Assembly (NCBI RefSeq): GCF_013410345.1
Contig: NZ_JACCFJ010000001.1
Location: forward strand, 2,021,001 to 2,085,000
Source: Saccharopolyspora hordei
Lineage (GTDB): Bacteria > Actinomycetota > Actinomycetes > Mycobacteriales > Pseudonocardiaceae
Reading direction: 5' to 3'
Length of the DNA: 64,000 bases
This document shows, piece after piece, positions 39,014 through 46,293 of the stretch. Below the pieces are notes generated by a model that saw nothing but the letters and a program-made list of their open reading frames with translations, was not told the origin of the DNA and did no database searches. Position numbers and translations under genes: made by a program. Every line of letters begins with the position of its first letter. Position 1 is the stretch's first letter.

Positions 39014-39340
39014 TCAAGCCTGGGCGTTGATTCGATTCACAGCCACTGCAGATGCTTCGTCCAAATCGCGGTACTCGCGGAGCGTCTCGTTGTAAGCGTT
39101 GATCTTCTCTTCGAGCTTCTTCATGAGCTCCTGGGAGACCACGCGCAGCGAACCGTGTTCGCCGGTCGCGCGTTCCTGGATGGCCATGCGAGCCTGGTTC
39201 GTGTAGTTGTCGTTGGCCGTCAACTCCCCAGGCTTGACCTGCGCAGCTTGTCGAACCAGCCTCTCCGCTCGATTGCGGAGCTCCTCGAGCTTCTTGATGG
39301 CGCTCTCCAGCGCACCAGGATCTACCCGGTACCCTGCCAT
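39014..39340 (-). CDS. ESX-like (WXG100-related) helical protein
   Basis: 108 residues, wholly helical, resembling the ESAT-6/ESX hairpin: helix 1 DPGALESAIKKLEELRNRAERLV, turn region near NDNYTNQAR, helix 2 VVSQELMKKLEEKINAYNETL. The C-terminus carries YRDLD, matching the YxxxD/E secretion motif. The WxG turn is absent, so it is a divergent member. GGGGGGAAG precedes ATG 39340. It is first gene of the operon ESX-like, lipoprotein 2, PPE-like, EspG-like, under upstream module copy 1. Confidence 0.78.
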   Translation of the reverse strand: MAGYRVDPGALESAIKKLEELRNRAERLVRQAAQVKPGELTANDNYTNQARMAIQERATGEHGSLRVVSQELMKKLEEKINAYNETLREYRDLDEASAVAVNRINAQA

Positions 39341-39376
39341 GACTGCTTCCCCCCTTGTCGTGACACCGCGAGTGAT

Positions 39377-39450
39377 GCCGAACCATTCTCGGTGATCACC
39401 GCGCGTGACTACAGCAGGTTCCGATCAGCTGACACTATGGCGCTGATCAC
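39377..39450 (-). promoter_or_regulatory. Shared two-block upstream module, copy 1
   Basis: On the plus strand GCCGAACCATTCTC then GGTGATCACCGCGCGTGA (39377-39408) and CTATGGCGCTGATCAC (39435-39450), 58 nt start to start. Both blocks contain TGATCAC. It lies 37 nt upstream of the ESX-like ATG and recurs before two lipoprotein genes. Confidence 0.75.
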
Positions 39451-39994
39451 CCTAGCGCGGCTCCCATCGGGTCTCGGGGTTCACCTGGATGTCGCAGTGT
39501 GTTTGTGGTGACAGCTTCTGCCGCCCCCCAATCACCGCGCCCGGTGAGCCGCAGAGACCTCGCCGACGCGTAGCGATCGACCTTCGAGCGACGGATCAAC
39601 GTGGTCACTGCCGCCGGACCGAACGCAGGCCGTCCGGCGACGACGCGGAACCGGAAGCACGACCAAGTGAGCGCGAGGAAGCTTTCCTAGGCACCGGTTC
39701 GCGCTGGACGACGGCCAGGAGGCGTCGCGACCTTCATCGGACCGAGGGGTGCCGCCTCAGCTGCCGACACCCCCCGGCCGGGGAACGAAGCGGGGCCGCT
39801 CATCGCGGGTGCGGTCGCTGCAGGGCTCGCGGTCGTCCTCGGCGGTGGGTTCTGCTGTGTGCTCGGACCCGATGCCGTGGAGGGCGATGAGGACACGGTG
39901 CCTGTCAGGAGCCTCGCCCATCTGGATTCGCCGCGCTGAGGTGGCACGGTGCCGTGCTCAGGCTCGGCCCGGTCGTCCTCAGTGCCCGATGCAG
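39451..39994. other. Gene-poor gap with a possible decayed ORF
   Basis: On the plus strand a frame open from 39691 to TGA 39939 encodes a possible membrane helix (LIAGAVAAGLAVVLGGG followed by FCC) and reads as coding, but has no start codon near its beginning. It may be a gene remnant. Nothing else was recognised. Confidence 0.3.
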
Positions 39995-40549
39995 TCACCT
40001 CGCGACGGGGAGAGCGGGAACGACCGCTTCTAGTGCCTGCTGCGCGAGGCTGCACGGGTCCTTGGTCTTGTCGAAGAAGTCCACCTGTGAACTCAGGACC
40101 TGGTCGTCCTTCGTGGCGAGGAAGATGGCGCAACCGCCCGTCTTCTTCGGGTCGTTCCGGTTCGCGCGGACGGCCGGGTGGCCTGCGATGGTCAGCTCGG
40201 CGAAGTCCGCGAACTGCGAGCGGTTGTCCAGGTAGGAGGAAAGGGAGCGGTTCGGGATCGCCGACAGGCCGAGGCGGTCGCGGTCGTCCGGCGAGCTCCA
40301 CGAGCAGATCCGGTTGGAAGAGTCTTCCACCTCACGCCCCGCGGGCTTGACCCCGAGGTTCGTCGCGGCATCTGCTGAGAGGAAGTCGCAGGGCTGGATG
40401 GCGGTGGCGTCCTTCGGGTCGTTGACCTGCGGACCGGACGACGCTCGAGTGGTCTGTGGCGCCCCCTCGTCGGAATCCGGTGCTTGGTTCCCGCATGCCG
40501 CTAGCACGGCGGTCAGGGTTGCGCCGAGAACGGCACTGCGCTTCACCAC
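39995..40549 (-). CDS. DUF3558 lipoprotein 3
   Basis: 184 residues beginning MVKRSAVLGATLTAVLAACGNQ, with lipobox LAAC. The core repeats the family pattern: QPCDFLSADAATNLGVKP, ICSWSSPDDRDRLGL, ELTIAGHPAVRANRNDP, GCAIFLATKDDQVLSS, DPCSLAQQAL. It is closest to lipoproteins 1 and 5. It forms its own unit with copy 2 of the shared upstream module 110 nt before its GTG start, which has AGGAG upstream. Confidence 0.87.
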   Translation of the reverse strand: MVKRSAVLGATLTAVLAACGNQAPDSDEGAPQTTRASSGPQVNDPKDATAIQPCDFLSADAATNLGVKPAGREVEDSSNRICSWSSPDDRDRLGLSAIPNRSLSSYLDNRSQFADFAELTIAGHPAVRANRNDPKKTGGCAIFLATKDDQVLSSQVDFFDKTKDPCSLAQQALEAVVPALPVAR

Positions 40550-40878
40550 GTCACTCCTCGATCAACAAGAGCTCGTACGCCTGCGTTGGTCGACGCCGGC
40601 AGCCGCGTCCAAACGCGCCGTACTCCCTGAGCGTGGTCGGCGACCACAAGTTGCGTGATGCCGACCCATTCTCTGTGATCACCGCGCGTGGTCCCGGCAA
40701 TCCGATCTGCTAGCACCATGGTGCTGATCACGAGCGCGGCTTCTGTGAAGCTGGGTACACCGGGATGTCGCGATGCGTCAGGAACTGAGGTCTGCCGTGC
40801 CGCTCAGCCAGCGTGTCCGGCGATGCGCAGCACCTCACCGCCGCTGGCGACCATGATGATCTGGCGTTCGGAAGTCGA
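40550..40878. other. Intergenic region between lipoproteins 3 and 4
   Basis: 329 nt without a gene; contains module copy 2. It resembles the 39.4-kb gap, including a shared GGATGTCGC stretch about 50 nt beyond the second block, so the similarity extends past the two blocks. Confidence 0.45.
40660..40731 (-). promoter_or_regulatory. Shared two-block upstream module, copy 2
   Basis: GCCGACCCATTCTCTGTGAT followed by CACCGCGCGTG (40660-40690) and CCATGGTGCTGATCAC (40716-40731), 56 nt start to start. Upstream of lipoprotein 3. Confidence 0.75.
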
Positions 40879-41460
40879 TCACTTCGCGGCGGGCAGCGTC
40901 GGGACCGAGGCTTCGAGGGCCTTCTGTGCCAGATCGCAAGGGTCGGTCTGGCCGTCGGAGATCATGGCCGTTTGGGACGCCAGGACCTGTCCGTCCTTGG
41001 TGCCGAGGAAGATGTTGCAGAAGCCGTCCTTCATGCGGTCGCCTTCGTTGGCGCGGACGGCGGGGTGGCCGGCGATCTCGAGCTCCTGGAAGTCGACGTA
41101 CATGGACTTGTGGTCGTGGTACTCCTGCAGCGAGCGGTCGCTGAGCGGAGTCAGCACCACGCTGGTGCCATCGCCATCGCGCCACGTGCACCCGTCGGGC
41201 GCGTCCGGGTCGATCATGTTCTCGGTGAGATCGCCTTCGGGCTTGAGTCCCGACGCGGTCGCCGCCTCGGCCGGGAGCAGGCTGCACACATCCACCGCGG
41301 CAGCGTCCTTGGGAGTGGCGATGTGGGGACCGCTCGCCGTGGTTTCCGCAGCACCGTTCGGTGCCGGTGAGTCACTGCTCGGGGCGGGCTTCCCGGCACA
41401 CCCCACCAGCAAGCCCGTCAAGACCAGGCCGGTTCCGACGATCGCACTCCGCTTGACCAT
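40879..41460 (-). CDS. DUF3558 lipoprotein 4
   Basis: 193 residues; MVKRSAIVGTGLVLTGLLVGC with lipobox LVGC. GAGGACG lies 6 nt before ATG 41460, which decides the start over the in-frame GTG 41472. The last 95 codons are nearly the same as in lipoprotein 2 (only about ten nucleotide differences over 288 nt, 40879-41166 versus 38411-38698), while the middle third diverges. It follows lipoprotein 5 by 135 nt on the same strand and has no module of its own, so the two are probably one unit. Confidence 0.87.
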   Translation of the reverse strand: MVKRSAIVGTGLVLTGLLVGCAGKPAPSSDSPAPNGAAETTASGPHIATPKDAAAVDVCSLLPAEAATASGLKPEGDLTENMIDPDAPDGCTWRDGDGTSVVLTPLSDRSLQEYHDHKSMYVDFQELEIAGHPAVRANEGDRMKDGFCNIFLGTKDGQVLASQTAMISDGQTDPCDLAQKALEASVPTLPAAK

Positions 41461-41595
41461 GTTCGTCCTCACATCAGCTGCTCATGACCGGCCGTTGGTC
41501 CGATCGACGTCGTGACGTCAGGTGCACCGCTCGTCTGGGGTGCGGTACGACCGGTGGCATTCAGGTAGCCCGGATCCTCGATGAAGCTGGCGTGG

Positions 41596-42147
41596 TCACT
41601 CCGCGGCAGGAAGCCGAGGAACGGCTGCCTCCAGGGCCCGCTGGGCGAGACCGCACGCGTCCTTCGACTTGTCGGAGACCCGCACCAGGGACGACAGGAC
41701 CTGGTCGTCCTTCGTGGCGAGGAAGATCGAGCAGGTTCCCAGTTGCTTCGGGTCGTTCCGGTTGGCCCGGACGGCTGGGTGGCCCGCGATCGTCAGCTCG
41801 GCGAAGTCCGCGAACTGCGCGCGGTTGTCCAGGTAGGACGCGAGGGTGCGGTTGGGGATCGCGGTGAGGGCCAGCCGGTCTGTCTCGTCAGGCGAGTACC
41901 ACCCGCAGGAGTTCTCGTCGGACCCCGAGACCGACCCGCTCCCGGGGTCGAGGCCGAGGCTCGACGCGTCCTCGGGCGGGAGCAGGTCGCAAGGCGGGAC
42001 CGTTGCGGCGTCCTTGGGGGCGTTGATCGTCGGGCCGGACTCGGCTCGGGGCTGCGTCTCGCCACCGTCGGGTGGCTGGCTCCCGCACGCCGCCACGAGG
42101 GAGGCCAGGACCAGGCTCGCGCCGAGAACGGCGCCGCGTTCCACCAC
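41596..42147 (-). CDS. DUF3558 lipoprotein 5
   Basis: 183 residues; MVERGAVLGASLVLASLVAACGSQ with lipobox LVAAC. The core includes PPCDLLPPEDASSLGLDPG, CGWYSPDETDRLAL, ELTIAGHPAVRANRNDP, TCSIFLATKDDQVLSS and DACGLAQRAL. GTG 42147 has AGGAG upstream. Copy 3 of the shared module lies 93 nt before the start. Most similar to lipoproteins 1 and 3. Confidence 0.86.
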   Translation of the reverse strand: MVERGAVLGASLVLASLVAACGSQPPDGGETQPRAESGPTINAPKDAATVPPCDLLPPEDASSLGLDPGSGSVSGSDENSCGWYSPDETDRLALTAIPNRTLASYLDNRAQFADFAELTIAGHPAVRANRNDPKQLGTCSIFLATKDDQVLSSLVRVSDKSKDACGLAQRALEAAVPRLPAAE

Positions 42148-42239
42148 GTCACTCCTCGCGGTCGTCGAAGCGTCCATGCGGGTCGGCCCGGGCGGTGCTC
42201 GCGGCCCGCGACTTCCGCCGTCACGCGGCCCCCGGCATT

Positions 42240-42312
42240 GCCGACCCATTCTCTGGGATCACCGCGCGTGACGGCGGCAGGATCGATCGACTCGCCCTAT
42301 GGCGCTGATCAC
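42240..42312 (-). promoter_or_regulatory. Shared two-block upstream module, copy 3
   Basis: GCCGACCCATTCTCTGGGAT followed by CACCGCGCGTGA (42240-42271) and CTATGGCGCTGATCAC (42297-42312), 57 nt start to start. Upstream of lipoproteins 5 and 4. Confidence 0.75.
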
Positions 42313-42333
42313 GTGCGTCGGGTCGGCCGCCGC

Positions 42334-43195
42334 TCAGCCTCCGTGCTCGGTGAGCTGTTGGGTGGCGATCACGGAGAGCAGGTCCAGCTTCCCGGCGCTG
42401 TCGGTGCCGACCGCGGGGGTGAACCAGAGCAGCCGCTGGCGGCCGTCTTCGCTGAGCAGGCTGAGGCAGTTCACCTCGAGCAGACCGAGGGTCGGGTGGA
42501 CGATGCGTTTGCGGTCGTTGCGGCGGACGGCCACCTCGTGCTCGGCCCAGAGCTCGGCGAACTCGGGTGAGCGGTCGAGCAGGTCGGCGATCATGGAGCT
42601 CGCCTCTGAGTCCCCGGGCGTCCCGGCGCGCGGCCGCGGCCCGCAGGTCGGCGGTGAAGGCGCGGGAGTGCTCGGCGTGGTCCTCCTCGGGGTAGATCCG
42701 CCGCGCCTCCGGATCGGTGAACCACCGGTGGAGGAAGCTCGCCTCCCGGCCCTGGTGGTGGGACTGGTCGCCGAGCAGGGCGACGGCGAGCGGGTTCTGC
42801 ACGAGGGTGGCGTGCAGGTCGGTGATGACCTGGGCGGGCGCCGAGGCCAGCCGGGTGAGCAGGTCGAGCATGCCGGGGTGGACGTGCGAGCAGAGCCCGC
42901 CCTGCGCCGGGACGGGACGGCCCGCGAGGTGGTGGAGGTGGTCGCGCTCGTCGGCGGTGAGCCGCAGCGCCCGCGCGAGGGCCGCGAGCACCTGCTCGGA
43001 CGGTTGCGAGCCGGCGCCCCGCTCCAGCTCGTTGTAGTGGTCCACCGAGGCGCCCGCGAGCTGGGCCACCTCGTCGCGGCGCAGCCCGGGCACGCGGCGG
43101 CGCGGCCCGGGGACGAGCCCGACGTCCTCGGGACGGACCCGCTCGCGCCGGGAGCGGAGGAACGCGCCCAGCTCGGTGTGCTTCGCTGATGCCAC
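42334..43195 (-). pseudogene. XRE/MmyB-type transcriptional regulator, frameshifted
   Basis: The N-terminal two thirds (from GTG 43195) hold an XRE helix-turn-helix (ELGAFLRSRRERVRP, RRDEVAQLAGASVDHYNELERG) and the start of the MmyB-like ligand domain (HPGMLDLLTRLASAPAQVI, LHATLVQNPLAVALLGD). The frame breaks near 42612-42619, a CCCCGGG run, and the rest (SSMIADLLDRSPEFAELWAEHEV, FTPAVGTDSAGKLDLLSVIATQQL) continues in another frame to 42334. Dropping one C restores a continuous 286-residue protein. This is either a real inactivation or a sequencing error in a homopolymer. Confidence 0.8.
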
Positions 43196-43229
43196 GACGA
43201 CCAGTCCGGAGGAAGGCGGGGAGCCTGCA

Positions 43230-43248
43230 CAGGGGATGACATCCCCTG
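43230..43248. promoter_or_regulatory. Palindromic operator between regulator and SDR
   Basis: CAGGGGATGACATCCCCTG is a perfect palindrome (9-bp arms, 1-nt centre) in the divergent intergenic region, 35 nt from the regulator start and 33 nt from the SDR start. Likely binding site of the MmyB-type regulator. Confidence 0.6.
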
Positions 43249-43281
43249 GCGAGCGCCGCGAGCGCCGCGCACCGTGGGGTC

Positions 43282-44037
43282 ATGACAGACACGGACACCA
43301 CCAGGGCGATCGGACGGGTCGCCGTCGTCACCGGGGGCTCGCGCGGCATCGGCCGGGCCGTGGCCCACCGGCTCGGCTCCGGCGGTGCGGCCGTCGTCGT
43401 CGGCTACGTCGCCGGTGCCGCGGCTGCCGAGGAGGCGGTTTCCGCGATCACCGCCGCCGGCGGCCGGGCGATCGCGGTCCAGGCCGACATCACCGACGAG
43501 GACGCCGTCGCAGCGTTGTTCGACCAGGCCGAGGAGACCTTCGGGGGTGTGGACGTCGTCGTGAACGCGGCGGGCCGCATGGCGCTGTCCCCCATCGCCG
43601 ACCTGGACCTGGCCGTCCTCGACCAGTTGCACCGGACCAACGTCCGCGGGACGTTCGTCGTCGCCCAGCAGGCCGCCCGGCGGCTGCGCGCGGGAGGGTC
43701 CTTCGTGGGCTTCTCCAGTTCCGTCGTCGGCACCCAGTTCCCCGAGTACGGCGCGTACGCCGCCAGCAAGGGCGCCGTCGAGGCGATGACCATGGTGCTG
43801 GCGCGCGAGCTGCGCGGACGCGACGTCACCGTGAACACCGTCGCCCCGGGCCCGACCGCCACCGACCTCTTCCTCGAGGGCAAGACCGAGGAGCAGGTCG
43901 AGGCGCTGGCCATGGCGCCACCGCTGCAGCGCCTGGGCACCCCGGAGGACATCGCCGAGGTCGTCGCGTTCCTGACCAGCCCCGAGGGGCACTGGGTCAA
44001 CGGCCAGGTGCTGCGCGCCAACGGCGGGATGATCTGA
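43282..44037 (+). CDS. SDR-family oxidoreductase
   Basis: 251-residue classical short-chain dehydrogenase. The NAD(P)-binding TGGSRGIG (about 16-23), NAAGRM, active-site SSSVV...YGAYAASKGAV with Tyr-x-x-x-Lys (about 156-160) and VNTVAPGPTATDLF are present. The divergent XRE/MmyB regulator is a common partner of such SDR genes, which suggests substrate-induced control; here the regulator carries a frameshift. Specific substrate unknown. Confidence 0.92.
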   Translation: MTDTDTTRAIGRVAVVTGGSRGIGRAVAHRLGSGGAAVVVGYVAGAAAAEEAVSAITAAGGRAIAVQADITDEDAVAALFDQAEETFGGVDVVVNAAGRMALSPIADLDLAVLDQLHRTNVRGTFVVAQQAARRLRAGGSFVGFSSSVVGTQFPEYGAYAASKGAVEAMTMVLARELRGRDVTVNTVAPGPTATDLFLEGKTEEQVEALAMAPPLQRLGTPEDIAEVVAFLTSPEGHWVNGQVLRANGGMI

Positions 44038-44440
44038 CACCCGGGGGTGGCTGCGGCTGAGGACATCGGCGGTGCTCCACTGAGCCGCGACCCGTGTCCT
44101 CCCCGGTGAAGCGTTTCGCGTCGCAAGCGGAACTCGGCCGTGGGGTGGAGATCATCTCGTTCAGATCGTCGAGGCGTTGCGGACGTCCCTGCTTCCGAGA
44201 CCGCGCGGTCCCGGCGAGCAGCAGATGCTCTGTGACCTCGGTGGTCGGTCCGACCGGAAAGCAGAGACAGGTTCGCCGACGAAGTCGACCGGGTTGGTTG
44301 CTCTCCCGGTGTGAACGCTCGTCACGAGGTGATCACGTACAGCCGGCCCGGGTTCCCGGTTCTGCTGAGATGTCAGAACTGCCCTAGCAGAACAGGGTGT
44401 TCGGCGGATCTCACGGTGATCGAGAACGACGGGGAACTCC
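44038..44440. other. Gene-free stretch with an inverted repeat
   Basis: 403 nt. GTTCTGCT (44359-44366) and AGCAGAAC (44386-44393) form a perfect 8-bp inverted repeat 48 nt before the next ATG, a possible operator or RNA hairpin. A GTGATCAC palindrome lies at 44330-44337. Confidence 0.4.
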
Positions 44441-46243
44441 ATGCTGTGCTATCGCAGCGTCTTCCAGGTCGAGCGGGGAAACACCGATGTTCTAGCCCTC
44501 GTCAAGGAGCAGCTGCATTCGTGGCTGCGGAGCAAGCACTACGACAGTGACGCACTGAAACCGGATGTTCCGGTGGCTCTGGGGCCGAATGCGGATGGCG
44601 TGATGCTCGAGGCCTCGGGCAAGGACGGTTCGAGTGCACTCCGGGTACGTGTGACGGAGGAGCAGCCCAGGAACGGAACCTGGACCAGTCAGCTGACTGC
44701 GCACGTGCCGGGCAACGGCGCCCCGGCGATGGTGTGGGTCGACATCCTCAATCCCGAGGTGCAGGCTCCGAAGAACGCCGACAAGCCGGGTCGGCGGAGG
44801 CGGTGGACGGCAACTCCGCGACTGGTGCGAGACCTGCTGACGGTGCTACCCGCCGCGGACGGTGCTGCGCGGCTGGACGCCCGGCCGCGGCGGATGACGG
44901 GTGAGGACGCTGAGGAACTCGTCGACATCGTCCGAGACCCCACCCGCCGAGGCCCCGTCTATGTCGCGGGTAGCGATGGATCATTGCCGTTGAACCCTTG
45001 GTTCGACCTGGCTAGCGACCTGCTCGAGGAGACCGTCGGCCTTGGTGCTGGTTATGTGCTGGATCCGGAAGCTACCGAGCTGTTCGCACGCGCAGTCGGC
45101 AAGAGCCACGAAGTCAGGCCGGGGACCATGCGGACCTTCCTGCCGGGTGCCGAGCCAGGTGACACCACTGACGCTCTGCGACACCGGGTGCTCAGCAGTC
45201 GCCGCATAGAGACGGACGAGCGAGCGAAGCTGCGCAAGATCCTCGGTTGGCGGGCGCGCGACATCGTGATCGATCAGCGATTGCCCACGATCGCGGTTCG
45301 GTTGGACCGGCAGTTCGAAACGAAGCTCAACCAGCTGCTGGTCGAAGGTGAGACTCCGCAGACGGCTGTTGCTCAGCGGGTCGGTAGGGCCCGCCGGACG
45401 ACCGCGAACCGTGACGTGGCGATGGTCCGGTTCTTGCGTGAGGAGCTCGACGAGTCCACGCTCACCGTGGACCGGCTGCGCGAGCTCGTCGCCTTGGCCC
45501 AGCGCGGCCAGCAGGAGCAAGTCAAGAGGTTCGCTCTGTTGGCACGGCTCGAGGAGTTGCAGGAGAGCAACGCTGAGCTGCAGCGATCACTCCACGAGGT
45601 GCAGGAACAGCTCACAGGAGTGACGTTGGACCTCGCTGTGGCCAACACTGATCTGGCCAAGGAGAAAGCCACCACCAGGCACCTCCGTGGCCTGCTGAAG
45701 GCGGAGCGCCGATACGAAGACGCCTTGTCGAACCCCGATCAGGCGGAGTACGAGCTTCCGCCCTTCTTCGACGATCTGCTGGAGAAGATGGAGGATTTGG
45801 AACACGTCGAGTTCTCGGGAGACGCCGGACCTGCGCGGGAACTTGATGCACATGACGGCGCAGTCGTGTGGGCAGGCAAGACGTGGGAGGCGTTGCTCGC
45901 TCTGGAGGACTACGCGCGAGCTTCTGCGGACGGCCGTTGTCACCGCGGGGTCGACGACTACCTGCGTCACCTGCCGGACGGCTGCCGTGGTTTCTCCGTC
46001 AACAAACACGCGCGGGATGAGAGCAACGACGTCCGCAACAACCCTCGCCTCGCACGGCTCAGGACGTTCCCGGTGCCTACCGAGGTCGCTCCCGAAGGCG
46101 AGGTCTTCATGGGAGCCCACTTCAAGATCGCGCAATCCGGGATGATCAGTCCCCGGATGCACTACTACGACGCAACCAGCATCAATGGGAAGATCTACGT
46201 CGGGTACATCGGTGCTCACCTGCGCAGCAGGATGACCAACTGA
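44441..46243 (+). CDS. Unrecognised 600-residue coiled-coil protein
   Basis: ATG 44441 follows GGGGAA. N-terminal region (1-300) is mixed alpha/beta; GPVYVAGSDGSLPLNPW, TVGLGAGYVLDPEATELF and RPGTMRTFLPGAEPGDTTDALRHR resemble uncharacterised, often defence-associated proteins I recall. Residues about 345-425 form a coiled coil (RLEELQESNAELQRSLHEVQ). The C-terminal domain (480-600) is compact and conserved-looking: GFSVNKHARDESNDV, EVFMGAHFKIAQSG, INGKIYVGYIGAHLRS. Codon third positions are visibly less GC-rich than in flanking core genes, suggesting transfer. No signal peptide or membrane helix. Function unknown. Confidence 0.75.
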   Translation: MLCYRSVFQVERGNTDVLALVKEQLHSWLRSKHYDSDALKPDVPVALGPNADGVMLEASGKDGSSALRVRVTEEQPRNGTWTSQLTAHVPGNGAPAMVWVDILNPEVQAPKNADKPGRRRRWTATPRLVRDLLTVLPAADGAARLDARPRRMTGEDAEELVDIVRDPTRRGPVYVAGSDGSLPLNPWFDLASDLLEETVGLGAGYVLDPEATELFARAVGKSHEVRPGTMRTFLPGAEPGDTTDALRHRVLSSRRIETDERAKLRKILGWRARDIVIDQRLPTIAVRLDRQFETKLNQLLVEGETPQTAVAQRVGRARRTTANRDVAMVRFLREELDESTLTVDRLRELVALAQRGQQEQVKRFALLARLEELQESNAELQRSLHEVQEQLTGVTLDLAVANTDLAKEKATTRHLRGLLKAERRYEDALSNPDQAEYELPPFFDDLLEKMEDLEHVEFSGDAGPARELDAHDGAVVWAGKTWEALLALEDYARASADGRCHRGVDDYLRHLPDGCRGFSVNKHARDESNDVRNNPRLARLRTFPVPTEVAPEGEVFMGAHFKIAQSGMISPRMHYYDATSINGKIYVGYIGAHLRSRMTN

Positions 46244-46251
46244 CGACGAGA

Positions 46252-46277
46252 GGGCCGGCCTCCGCGGAGACCGGCCC
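46252..46277. terminator. Bidirectional terminator between convergent genes
   Basis: GGGCCGGCCTC pairs with GAGACCGGCCC (one mismatch) around CGCG, between the convergent coiled-coil gene and S33 peptidase; followed on the plus strand by CCTTCGG. Confidence 0.55.
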
Positions 46278-46293
46278 CCTTCGGCGATGTGCG

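Noticed and set aside
39014..39340. Classical WXG100 assignment of the ESX-like protein
   Set aside because: No W-x-G turn is present; only helical hairpin pattern, size and the YxxxD tail support ESX relatedness, so the call is kept general.
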